Shown here piece after piece: positions 7,886-17,044 of a stretch of 64,000 nucleotides of DNA. The stretch spans positions 1,439,001 through 1,503,000 of the forward strand of contig NZ_CP115917.1 in assembly GCF_027941775.1 (NCBI RefSeq), written 5' to 3'. The position numbers were made by a program, and so were the translations under genes. Source of the DNA: Tenacibaculum pacificus (GTDB lineage: Bacteria; Bacteroidota; Bacteroidia; Flavobacteriales; Flavobacteriaceae). Positions within the stretch are counted from its first letter, which is position 1, and each line of letters opens with the position of its first letter. Below the pieces are notes generated by a model. The model saw only the letters and a program-made list of their open reading frames with translations, did no database searches and was not told the DNA's origin.

Positions 7886-9121
7886 TTATGCAAATTTAAT
7901 TGATTTTGAAGGCTCTATTTTTGTAATAATATACGATGGAATTATCAACATTAAAAAACATAATAACAATGTTCCTAAACTTAATATTGTAATTGCAAAA
8001 ATACTAATATCAACAGGTACTGTTGCTATTGCGTATGTTGCAGGATCTAAACTAATCACCTTAAAATACTTTTGAATTAATAATAACATGATTCCGATTA
8101 AATTTCCCCAGAACAGTCCTTTTAATATCAAATAAGAAGCATTGTATAAAAATATTTTCTGAATACTCCAATTACTACTTCCTAAAGCTTTTAAAATTCC
8201 AACCATTTGTACTCTTTCTAAAATTAAGACTAACAAAGCAGTTATCATATTAATTCCTGCTATTAGAATCATAATTCCGATAATAAACCATACGTTATTG
8301 TCAAAAATTTTAATCCATTCAAAAATTAATGGGTAATTTTCAACAATAGTCATGCTATTTAAAGTAGCTCCTATATTACTATAAATTTCGTTTCCTTTTT
8401 GAGTTAACTCATCAAAATCATCAATTAACACTTCAAATCCTCCAATTTGATCAGCAGTCCATCTATTAATTTTACGTATTTCTCTAATGTCACCAATCAA
8501 CATTGTTTTGTCAAACTCTGCAAAACCTGTGTTATAAATACCTACAATAATAGGTTTTCTCATTTTATATTTTAGCTTACTTTTTGTTGCACTAAATAAA
8601 GTTTGAATAGTATCATTTAATTTAAAATTTAGCCTATCTGCAATAGCCTCAGAAATTAATATTTCTTTATTTCTATCTAATTTAAAATTAGGCAATCGTC
8701 CTTTAACTAAATATTCTTTAAAAAATGAAAAATCATAATCCGAAGAAACTCCTTTAAAAACAATGGCTTCAAAATCGGTAGGTGTTCTTATTATTCCTCC
8801 GATATTAGCAAAAATTTGTACATTTTTAATTCCATCAATTGTTTTAAACTTCGGATAAAAATCTTGTGTTTTACTTATTGGTACTGTAGAAATATCTGAA
8901 TTATTGGTATCATAATTTACAATTTGTATATGACCTTTAAAACCTGTCATTTTATCGCTAATTTTCTTTTGAAAACCAGAAGCGATAGCAACTGCAATCA
9001 ACATAATAGCGATACCTAAAGCAATCGCAATAGTTGCAATTTTAATAATAGGTGATGAAATACTGCTTTTATGCTCTTTACTAGCAATAATTCGTTTAGC
9101 GATAAATAATTCGAAATTCAA
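7886..9121 (-). CDS. FtsX/LolE-like ABC transporter permease
   Basis: A 411-aa permease with one N-terminal membrane helix (residues about 25-52), a large periplasmic domain, and three C-terminal helices (about 275-305, 325-355, 370-400), the FtsX/MacB/LolC-E topology. The opening FIAKRIIASKE and GSGFQ-like AIASGFQKKI are typical of Bacteroidota proteins in the lipoprotein-releasing LolC/LolE group, which extract lipoproteins from the inner membrane. The start is a TTG at 9121; the nearest upstream ATG is directly followed by a stop codon. The ATPase partner is not in the window. Assignment to the fold is firm, to Lol transport moderate. Confidence 0.88.
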   Translation of the reverse strand: MNFELFIAKRIIASKEHKSSISSPIIKIATIAIALGIAIMLIAVAIASGFQKKISDKMTGFKGHIQIVNYDTNNSDISTVPISKTQDFYPKFKTIDGIKNVQIFANIGGIIRTPTDFEAIVFKGVSSDYDFSFFKEYLVKGRLPNFKLDRNKEILISEAIADRLNFKLNDTIQTLFSATKSKLKYKMRKPIIVGIYNTGFAEFDKTMLIGDIREIRKINRWTADQIGGFEVLIDDFDELTQKGNEIYSNIGATLNSMTIVENYPLIFEWIKIFDNNVWFIIGIMILIAGINMITALLVLILERVQMVGILKALGSSNWSIQKIFLYNASYLILKGLFWGNLIGIMLLLIQKYFKVISLDPATYAIATVPVDISIFAITILSLGTLLLCFLMLIIPSYIITKIEPSKSIKFA

Positions 9122-9263
9122 AAGTTACATTTTTTTTATAGAATCAAAAGTAATTAATTATTGCTTAATTCAGCCGATGATTAACATCAATTAAATTATT
9201 CATTCTTTTTCTTACTAAAAGATTTTTAAGTAGTAATTTTATCTTTTTTTAAGACACTATTAT

Positions 9264-10487
9264 ATGAAAACCTATTTTAATTACTTTATATTATTTTTAG
9301 CTTGTATTAGCTTTCAATTTTCTTCTTGTGCTCAGCAACAGAAATCAACAACTGAAAAAGTTACAACTACTATACCTCTTCTTTTAAAAACAGGTGCTGA
9401 TAGAACCAATTTATACTTATCTAAATTAAAAGGTAAAAATATAGCTATTCTAGCAAATCAAACATCAATAGTAAATATTCCACAACAAAATAAAGTAGAA
9501 TCACATCATTTAGTCGATTATTTACACAATAATAAAGGAATTAACGTACAAAAAGTATTTGCTCCAGAACACGGTTTTCGAGGGAAAGCTGATGCTGGTG
9601 AAACTGTAATTGATGGAATTGATACTAAAACACAATTACCAATTATTTCGTTATACGGAAAAAACAAAAAACCATCGCAAGCACAATTAAAAAACATCGA
9701 TGTAGTTATTTTTGATATTCAAGATGTTGGCGCACGTTTCTACACTTATATTTCATCGTTACATTATGTTATGGAAGCTTGTGCAGAAGCAAATATTCCT
9801 GTAATTGTTTTAGATAGACCAAATCCTAATGCACATTATATTGATGGTCCTGTGTTAAATATGACACATAAAAGTTTTGTAGGAATGCATCCTGTACCCG
9901 TAGTTTACGGAATGACAATTGGCGAATATGGGCAAATGATAAACGGTGAAAACTGGTTAAAAAACAACCTAAAATGTGATTTAACTGTAATTCCTTTAAA
10001 AAATTATACACATAATACAGCATATCATTTACCTATAAAACCATCTCCGAACTTACCGAATGCTATTTCTATAAACCTATACCCTAGCCTTTGTTTTTTT
10101 GAAGGAACAACGGTTTCAGCAGGTAGAGGAACTAATAAACAGTTTCAAATTTATGGAGCTCCTTATTTAAATAAAACAAGTTTTAGCTTTACACCTCAAC
10201 CTAATGAAGGAGCAAAATACCCGAAGCATAAAGCTCAATTATGTTATGGTGAAAACTTACAGAAAAACGATAAACTTTCAGCTTTAAACTTATCTTGGTT
10301 GATAAAATCATATCAAGAATCATCTAAAAAAACATTTTTCAATACATTTTTTACTAAACTAGCAGGAACGAAAAAATTACAACTTCAAATAGAACAAGGT
10401 TTATCTGAAAAAGAAATTAAAAAATCGTGGGAAAAAGATTTATCAGAATTTAAAAAAATTAGAGCAAATTATTTACTTTACAAATAA
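9264..10487 (+). CDS. NamZ/DUF1343-family exo-beta-N-acetylmuramidase, lipoprotein
   Basis: A 407-aa protein with an N-terminal export signal and Cys22 in SSC, suggesting a lipid-anchored periplasmic enzyme. It shows the DUF1343 pattern: KGKNIAILANQTS, FAPEHGFRGKADAGE, IISLYGKNKKPS, DVVIFDIQDVGARFYTYISS, and the C-terminal GAPYL block. The family includes NamZ, which removes terminal N-acetylmuramic acid from peptidoglycan fragments in cell-wall recycling. It stands alone, head-to-head with the FtsX-like gene and tail-to-tail with the methyltransferase gene. Confidence 0.92.
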   Translation: MKTYFNYFILFLACISFQFSSCAQQQKSTTEKVTTTIPLLLKTGADRTNLYLSKLKGKNIAILANQTSIVNIPQQNKVESHHLVDYLHNNKGINVQKVFAPEHGFRGKADAGETVIDGIDTKTQLPIISLYGKNKKPSQAQLKNIDVVIFDIQDVGARFYTYISSLHYVMEACAEANIPVIVLDRPNPNAHYIDGPVLNMTHKSFVGMHPVPVVYGMTIGEYGQMINGENWLKNNLKCDLTVIPLKNYTHNTAYHLPIKPSPNLPNAISINLYPSLCFFEGTTVSAGRGTNKQFQIYGAPYLNKTSFSFTPQPNEGAKYPKHKAQLCYGENLQKNDKLSALNLSWLIKSYQESSKKTFFNTFFTKLAGTKKLQLQIEQGLSEKEIKKSWEKDLSEFKKIRANYLLYK

Positions 10488-10496
10488 TTTAAATAT

Positions 10497-11165
10497 CTAA
10501 AAAACAGTATAAAGTGTCGTTAAAATTACACCTTTACCATCTTTTAAAATAACAGATAGTAGTTCTTTTTCTTCTTTAACTTTAAAGTTAAAAGGAGCTA
10601 CTGTTAGGTTTAATCCGCTTTTCTTTTTTATCCTAATTCCTTGCCCTGAAATAATATCTTTATTCGGTGTAAACTCTCCGTTTGGTAAATGTTCTGTTAA
10701 AATAACATATTTAAAATCAGCCAATTTAGCGACCACATTTTTAACCTCATCATTTGATAAATGCTGTAATACTTGCCTTATTATAACACAATCGGCAATT
10801 GGCAAAATATCTTCTGAAATATCTAAAGAATGAAACTCTAAATTCGGTGCTTTAAATTTTGTAGCATTATAAGTTATCAGTTTAGGAACAATATCAACTG
10901 CTATATATTGCTTTGCATAAGGAACTAAATTTTTACCAATATTAAAATCACCACAACCTAAATCGCAAATTGTAAGCGATTTTTTAAACGAGGCTAAAAA
11001 AGAAGTTACAGCTTTAATATATGGTTTTACAATTTCAGATTGATGTGATCCTAAGCCCGAATAAAAAGCGGTATTATTATCACCCCAAAGTTTCATTTCA
11101 TATACTTGTTCCATAGCATCTTTTGTAGGCCAAGGTTTTTTTGCTTTTTTAGTTTGATTATTCAT
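10497..11165 (-). CDS. Class I SAM-dependent methyltransferase
   Basis: A 222-aa single-domain methyltransferase with motif I ICDLGCGDFNIGKNL (about residues 67-81), motif II acidic end in YIAVDIVP, and a motif IV-like CVIIRQVLQHLSNDE segment. No substrate-specific motif was recognised. Its end is 9 bases from the end of the convergent NamZ-like gene. It precedes no other minus gene closely; the GNAT gene lies 73 bases upstream. Confidence 0.82.
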   Translation of the reverse strand: MNNQTKKAKKPWPTKDAMEQVYEMKLWGDNNTAFYSGLGSHQSEIVKPYIKAVTSFLASFKKSLTICDLGCGDFNIGKNLVPYAKQYIAVDIVPKLITYNATKFKAPNLEFHSLDISEDILPIADCVIIRQVLQHLSNDEVKNVVAKLADFKYVILTEHLPNGEFTPNKDIISGQGIRIKKKSGLNLTVAPFNFKVKEEKELLSVILKDGKGVILTTLYTVF

Positions 11166-11238
11166 TTAGCTATTACACATATTGATTGAACATCAAAGAT
11201 AATAACGTTTTATGAAAGGTTTTTTATTTTCAAATAAT

Positions 11239-11751
11239 TTATATTTTTAATTTGTAAAGTAATAATTCTTCACTCTCGTTTGGTAATATTTTTGTTCCTA
11301 CCATTTCTAATCCTAATTTTTCCAAAAGCTTCTGAGAAGAAATATTTTCTTTTGATGTTATCCCCTTAATTTCTTTTATTTCAAAATCGTGTATAGCAGC
11401 TTTTATCAATATAGATGCCGATTCATAAGCATATCCTACTCCTTCATATTTAGGTAAAAGACCAAATCCAATATCAATTCCTTCTAATCCATCTCTATCA
11501 TAAAGCCCACACGTCCCTACTTTTCTACCATCAGACTTTCCTATTAAAGAATAAGTCGAGTACCCATGTGTATTTAATTGTGAGAGCATTTTTTCTTCAA
11601 TATATTTTTCAGCGTCTTTAATTGAATTAAGCTCTCTATCTCCTACATATTTTATAAACTTTGGAGTATTCATTAATTCATAAATTAATTCAGCATCCTG
11701 TTTTAAAGTTGGTCTTATCAATAATCTTTCTGACTCAAATTCTTTGTGCAT
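11239..11751 (-). CDS. GNAT-family N-acetyltransferase (RimJ/RimL type)
   Basis: A 170-aa protein with the RimJ/RimL pattern: ESERLLIRPTLKQDAELIYELMN at the N-terminus, GTCGLYDRDGLEGIDIGFGLLPKYEGVGYAYE holding the acetyl-CoA pyrophosphate loop, and the C-terminal NISSQKLLEKLGLEMVG. It should acetylate an amine of a small molecule or protein N-terminus; the substrate is unknown. It lies 20 bases downstream of pepE, so the two probably share a transcript. Confidence 0.88.
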   Translation of the reverse strand: MHKEFESERLLIRPTLKQDAELIYELMNTPKFIKYVGDRELNSIKDAEKYIEEKMLSQLNTHGYSTYSLIGKSDGRKVGTCGLYDRDGLEGIDIGFGLLPKYEGVGYAYESASILIKAAIHDFEIKEIKGITSKENISSQKLLEKLGLEMVGTKILPNESEELLLYKLKI

Positions 11752-11771
11752 AATTTTTTATGTTTTATCAA

Positions 11772-12485
11772 TTATACTTTAAAATAAGTACTTATCTCTT
11801 TTTTTGTTGATAATTCTAAAGGCTCTTTATCTTTTTGAAATAAACGAGCTGATAAAGTTCCTTCTAAAAGAATTGAATTTCCTTTTACTTCTAACCAGCT
11901 TCCTTCTCTTAATCCTAAAACAGAAGTTTCGTTAAATACATGATATTCTTTTATTCTCGTTTCACGAGTTTCTCCCATATGTGTAGAACCTTCAATCGGA
12001 TCTAAATAATGTGCATTGATATTAAAAGGAATAAATTCTAAGGTTTTAAAACTTGGTGGATACACAATAGGCATATCATTTGTATTCATCATAGTAACTC
12101 CACAAATATTACTTCCTGCACTAGTTCCTAAATACGGAATTCCATTTTCTACAACATTTTTTAAAGTGTCTATTATATTATTCTGATATAATTGATTGAC
12201 TAATTCAAAAGTATTTCCGCCACCTGTAAAAATACCTTTAGCTTCTCGTAAAGCTTTTATAGGATTTTTAAACTCATGAATTCCTTTTACTTTTTTATCG
12301 AGCTTTGCAAAATATTTCCTAGCAACATCAGTGTATTCATCATAACTAATTCCGCCTGGTCTTGCATACGGAATAAATAAAATAGTATCTGAATTTTCAA
12401 AAAAATTAATAAGTGTTGGTGTTATATATTCTAAATATCCACTTCCATGAATAGTTGATGTACTTGCTATTATAAGTTTTTTCAT
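11772..12485 (-). CDS. pepE: Dipeptidase E (alpha-aspartyl dipeptidase), S51 family
   Basis: A 237-aa cytosolic serine peptidase cleaving Asp-Xaa dipeptides. The nucleophile elbow GTSAGSN puts the catalytic Ser at residue 122, the oxyanion and fold segment FTGGGNTFELVNQL is at 87-100, and INAHYLDP carries the His. Length and the opening KKLIIASTST match PepE. It is followed 20 bases later by the GNAT gene and is divergent from the CarboxypepD_reg-like gene across 70 bases. Confidence 0.92.
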   Translation of the reverse strand: MKKLIIASTSTIHGSGYLEYITPTLINFFENSDTILFIPYARPGGISYDEYTDVARKYFAKLDKKVKGIHEFKNPIKALREAKGIFTGGGNTFELVNQLYQNNIIDTLKNVVENGIPYLGTSAGSNICGVTMMNTNDMPIVYPPSFKTLEFIPFNINAHYLDPIEGSTHMGETRETRIKEYHVFNETSVLGLREGSWLEVKGNSILLEGTLSARLFQKDKEPLELSTKKEISTYFKV

Positions 12486-12555
12486 AACTCAAATTAACAA
12501 AATTTTACCATAACGTTAAAACATTTTTAAGACCTTTAGGTAGTTTCTTTGTAAA

Positions 12556-13341
12556 ATGAGGAAGTTATTATTATTTTTATTCAGTATTACATCACTTATT
12601 AGTATCGCTCAAAATAATCCTAAAATTGTTTCAGGATATATTTATTTAGATAGTTTAAAAATTCAGGATGTTCATATTATAAATCCAAAGTTAGATATCG
12701 GTTCAGTTTCTGATGAAAAAGGACGTTTTGAAATTCTTGCTTTAAAAGGAGATATTTTAATTATTTCTCATCTAAATTTTGAATATAAAGAACATTTAAT
12801 TACTGATGAAAATTTAAAAGAAAAAGCGATTATTATTCATTTAGATAGTAAAACATATCTACTTGAAGAAGTTATACTTAAAAAAAAGAAAGGTATTTTT
12901 GATGTTGATAAAGATATACTATTACATAATTTACCAATTGTAAACGCTAAAACATTAAATTTACCGTATGCAAATAGTAAAAAACCTAAGAATGAAAAAA
13001 CAGTTACATTCAAATCGGGTGTTTCTGTTAGTTTAGGAGGACTTATAGGAGCTTTAAATGGAAGTTATAAACAGAAAAAAAAGCTAGAAAATTTACAAAA
13101 AACAGATAATAAACTACTAAAAATAAGAAAACACTTTACTGATAGTTTTTTTGTACATCAATTAAAAATTAAAAAAGAACATATTAATCCATTTTTAGAA
13201 CATTGTATTTCAAAAGGAATTATTAATTTATATCATAAAGAAAAACTATTAGAACTAACCACTGTTTTGTTAAATAATAGTAAAAATTCACCATATCTTT
13301 TAGACAAAGAAAAAACTACTGTTGTAGGAATTCAAAAATAA
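12556..13341 (+). CDS. Exported CarboxypepD_reg-like protein, paralogue 1
   Basis: A 261-aa protein with signal peptide (MRKLLLFLFSITSLISIAQ) and a CarboxypepD_reg-like beta domain at about 23-110 (VSGYIYLDSLKIQDVHIINPK, SVSDEKGRFEILALKGD). After it comes a conserved TLNLPYANSK motif, a Gly-rich stretch (SLGGLIGALNG) and a basic helical tail. It has no catalytic domain. The gene is followed 4 bases later by a diverged paralogue with the same architecture, so the two form a tandem duplication. Function is unknown; comparable domains occur at the N-terminus of outer-membrane receptors. Confidence 0.8.
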   Translation: MRKLLLFLFSITSLISIAQNNPKIVSGYIYLDSLKIQDVHIINPKLDIGSVSDEKGRFEILALKGDILIISHLNFEYKEHLITDENLKEKAIIIHLDSKTYLLEEVILKKKKGIFDVDKDILLHNLPIVNAKTLNLPYANSKKPKNEKTVTFKSGVSVSLGGLIGALNGSYKQKKKLENLQKTDNKLLKIRKHFTDSFFVHQLKIKKEHINPFLEHCISKGIINLYHKEKLLELTTVLLNNSKNSPYLLDKEKTTVVGIQK

Positions 13342-13345
13342 CTAT

Positions 13346-14149
13346 ATGAAAAAACAACTGCTTTTATTTTTTTTAGTTTTTGGAGTAATTACAATAAGTG
13401 TTTCCCAAGAACATCAAAAATTTTTATACGCAAATGTTAAAGATAATATTGGTAGTGTATATAATGCACACGTAATTAACTTAACTACAAAACAAGGAAC
13501 TTTTACCAATGAAAACGGTGAATTTAGAATTTTAGCTAAAAAAAATGACTCCTTAAAAATATCTTTTGTTGGCTATAAATCAACAATTATTATTGTAGCA
13601 TCAAATCACTTCGGAATGCAAAAAAACACGTTTAAGTTAGTTAAAACAACCTATGAATTATCCGAAGTAAATATTAAAAAACATAATTTATCAGGCTTTT
13701 TATCTACTGATAGTAAAAATATAAAAACCACAAATCAAATTAATGCGACAACATTAAATTTACCATACGCAGGCTCTAAACAACTAACACCTGCCGAAAG
13801 AACACTACAAACGGCTATGGGAGGAAGTAATGCTTTTACGTTTGGTCTTCTAAATAAAATCTCCTTAGATTATATTGTAAATAAAGCTTCTGGCAGAATA
13901 AAAAAGCTTAAAAAACTAAAAGCAATTGAAACCTTAGAAGTAAAAGTTAATAAAATAAAAAATAATTATTCATCGGCTATTGTACAAGAATATCACATAA
14001 AAAAATCAGATATTTATAAGTTTATTTATTATTGTACTTCGGATGAAAAATTTGAAGAAACTTATAATTCAGGAGAAATAAATATCATTTTGTTTTTAAA
14101 AAAGAAAGCAGAAGTATTTAAAAAGTTAAACTTAAACGATTATAAATAG
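13346..14149 (+). CDS. Exported CarboxypepD_reg-like protein, paralogue 2
   Basis: A 267-aa protein with signal peptide (to about residue 20, ISVSQ) and a CarboxypepD_reg-like domain (about 25-115; VINLTTKQGTFTNENGEFRI, LKISFVGYKST). The shared motif ATTLNLPYAGSK follows, then a Gly/Met-rich piece (TAMGGSNAFTFG) and a Lys-rich helix. Sequence identity to paralogue 1 is low outside the domain and the TLNLPYA motif. It begins 4 bases after paralogue 1 and is followed 45 bases later by the DUF6702 gene, suggesting one operon leading toward the M1 peptidases. Confidence 0.8.
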   Translation: MKKQLLLFFLVFGVITISVSQEHQKFLYANVKDNIGSVYNAHVINLTTKQGTFTNENGEFRILAKKNDSLKISFVGYKSTIIIVASNHFGMQKNTFKLVKTTYELSEVNIKKHNLSGFLSTDSKNIKTTNQINATTLNLPYAGSKQLTPAERTLQTAMGGSNAFTFGLLNKISLDYIVNKASGRIKKLKKLKAIETLEVKVNKIKNNYSSAIVQEYHIKKSDIYKFIYYCTSDEKFEETYNSGEINIILFLKKKAEVFKKLNLNDYK

Positions 14150-14194
14150 TAATTTGGCGCACTAATTCACGTTAAACACAACTAAATATATACA

Positions 14195-14685
14195 ATGAAA
14201 AAAATAAGCGTCCTTTTATTTATACTTCCTCTACTCGCTTTTAGCGTTCATAAATATTATATTTCATTAACAGAAATAAATTATAAAGAAGAAACAAAAT
14301 CTGTACAAATGATTACAAATGTTTTTATGGATGATATAGAAACTGCAATCAATAAAGATTATAATGTCGATTTACAATTAACTTCAGATAAAGAATTAAA
14401 AACAGTTGATTCTCTTTTTTTAAGTATTTAGAAAAAAATTTTAAGGTTAAAATTAACGATAAATCAGTTTCATATAATTTTATAGGTAAAGAATACGATG
14501 GTGATATTGTATATTTCTATTTAGAGATAGAAAATATTTTAAATATAAAAACAATTGAAATAGAAAATAATATTTTAATCAAACATTTTCCTGAACAACA
14601 AAACTTAGTAAAAGCATCAATAAAAAAAGAGCGTAAAAGTTTATTTTTAGATATAAAAAACAATAAAGGATTACTTAAATTTTAA
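14195..14685 (+). pseudogene. DUF6702-family exported protein, frameshifted in a T7 run
   Basis: The opening KKISVLLFILPLLAFSVHKYYISLTEINYKEE is typical of DUF6702, a secreted flavobacterial family normally near 160 aa and commonly next to M1 peptidase genes. The first frame stops at 14431. A second frame starting inside the T-run at 14415-14421 continues as KYLEKNFKVKINDKSVSYN and ends with KGLLKF and a stop at 14683-14685. Eight T instead of seven would restore a protein of about 163 aa. Function of the family is not known to me. Confidence 0.8.
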
Positions 14686-14752
14686 CATTATTTTTATTAT
14701 ATTCCTCGATTATTATTACTCTTGAATTTTATCCAAAAATAACCTTAACATA

Positions 14753-16868
14753 ATGACGAAAAATATTTTATTTATTTTCTCTCTTTTTTTCGCAGTAACC
14801 ACTGCTTTTTCTCAAAAAACTAAAAAAGGACATACTAATCAAAATAAATTTAGACAGTTAAAAGAACTTTTAGCAACACCAAATGACAAACATACTGCAT
14901 CGGGTGCTCCTGGAAAAAAATATACACAGCAAAAAGTTGACTATAATATGGATATCATTTTAAATGATGATAAACAAATAATTACAGGAAACGAAACAAT
15001 TACTTATCATAATAATTCAGAAGACGAATTAACGTATTTATGGGTGCAATTAGACCAAAATGTACGTGCTTCAGATTCTAAATCTCCAGATATTACTTCA
15101 GGAAAAATTGAAGAAACATTAAGTAAGAAAAAATTTAATAAAAATTTTCCTGAAAAAATTTTTGATGGTGGTTTTAAAATAACAGCAGTTACCAATACCG
15201 ATGGTTCTAAATTATCACACACCATTAACAGAACAATGATGCGTATTAATTTATCAAAACCTTTGGCTACTGGTGATACTTTTAAATTTAACATCAATTG
15301 GTGGTATAAAATTAATAATCACAGAACACTTGGCGGAAGATCTGGTTTTGAACATTTTGAAAAAGACGGAAATAATAATTACGTAATTGCACAATTTTAT
15401 CCAAGAATGTGTGTGTACGATAATGTAGAAGGCTGGCAAAATATGCAATTTTGGGGAAGAAGTGAATTTGCTTTAGAATTTGGAGATTTCAATGTAAATA
15501 TTACAGTTCCTGAAGACCATATGTTAGGGGCAACAGGTGTTTTACTAAACGAAAAAGAAGTTTTATCTAAAAAAGAATTAAAAAGATTAGCCAAAGCAAG
15601 AAAAACTTATGATAACCCTGTTATTATAAGAAATCAAAAAGAGGCTATCAAAAATGAAAAAAATCGTGCTAGAAAAACAAAAACCTGGAAATTTAAAGCT
15701 ACAAATGTAAGAGATTACGCTTTTGCTACTTCAAGAAAATTTATTTGGGATGCCATGGCTGTTGATATCAACGGAAAAAATGTAATGGCATATTCTTTAT
15801 ATTCTAAAGAAGCAAATCCTTTATATGGCGAACATTCTACCAGAGCTGTTGCTCAAACATTAAAAACATATTCAAGATATACATTTGATTATCCTTATCA
15901 TAAAGCAATTTCTGTGGATGGACAAATGGGAATGGAATATCCACAAATTTGCTTCAATCCTGGAAGACCAAATGCTGATGGAACTTATTCTGATAGAGTA
16001 AAATACAGAATGATTAAAGTAACAATTCAATGAAGTTGGACATAATTTTTTTCCAATGATTGTTAATTCTGATGAACGCCAATGGACTTGGATGGATGAA
16101 GGTTTAAATTCATACATGGAAATGTTAGCAGAATTTGACTATGATAAAAATTTTCCTGTTACTAGAGGTTTTCCGAAGAATATTGTTAAATACATGAGTG
16201 GAGACCAATCTAAAATTGCGCCAATTATGTCTAGAGGAGATCACGTATATGAATTTGGAAACAATGCTTACGGAAAACCTGCAACTGCTTTATGGATTTT
16301 AAGAGAAACCATTATGGGACATGAATTATTTGATCATGCTTTTAAAACCTATGCAAAAAGATGGAAATTTAAACACCCTACTCCTGCTGATTTTTTTAGA
16401 ACAATGGAAGATGCTTCTGCCGTTGATTTAGATTGGTTTTGGAGAGGTTGGTTTTATACTACCGATGTTACTGATATTGGTGTGAAAGCTGTTAAAAAGT
16501 TTTATACATCAAAAAACAATGATGGTTCTGTTAATTTTATTCAAGATACAAGTAAAGGTTTAAATTTTTCTAATCAACAAAATAAGTATCATTATGAAAT
16601 TACTTATAATAAACCAGGTGGTTTAGTAATGCCTATAATTGTTGAATTTACTTATAAAGATGGAACTAAGGAAAAGAAAATATATCCTGCACAAATTTGG
16701 AGATATAATGACAAAGAAGTGACAAAAGTATTTTCTTCGGATAAAGAAATAAAAAGTTTTATAATAGACCCTGATTTAGAAACTGCTGATGTTGACACAT
16801 CTAATAATACTTGGCCTAAAACAACAAAAACTAAATTCGATAACTTTAAAGATAAAGTTAAAAATTAA
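14753..16868 (+). pseudogene. M1-family metallopeptidase copy 1, frameshifted inside the HEXXH zinc motif
   Basis: Gluzincin-type aminopeptidase with signal peptide (to about FSQ at residue 21) and the conserved M1 N-terminal beta domain; MGMEYP is the substrate-binding segment. The first frame stops at 16033; the second, from about 16031 to 16868, reads EVGHNFFPMIV...WMDEGLNS. The junction is CAATGAA at 16028-16034: removing one A gives CAT-GAA and an exact HEVGH-x18-E zinc site. So the ancestral product was about 704 aa, and as sequenced it stops just before the active site. It is a clear paralogue of the next gene (same KGHxxQNxFRQLK and WFWRGWFY blocks). Confidence 0.88.
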
Positions 16869-16898
16869 TATATAAAATAAAATATTACTAATAACTAA

Positions 16899-16928
16899 AG
16901 CAATATCAGTAATGATATTGCTTTTTTG
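16899..16928 (+). terminator. Intrinsic terminator between the two M1 peptidase genes
   Basis: A 9-bp stem, AGCAATATC / GATATTGCT, with a six-base loop is followed by T6. The second copy must therefore be transcribed from its own promoter in 16930-17044. Confidence 0.82.
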
Positions 16929-17044
16929 ATAAAAAAATCAATATTAAGAATTAAAGGTTTGTTAAAGTTTTAGTAAACTAGTTTTTCTAATACTCAAATT
17001 TCAGTAACTTACGAAATATTTTAAAAAACCAATTAATCAAGAAA

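Noticed and set aside
7767..8075. Open frame of 102 codons on the plus strand
   Set aside because: It runs straight through the lipA/FtsX terminator hairpin and into the antisense of the FtsX-like gene; no family resemblance.
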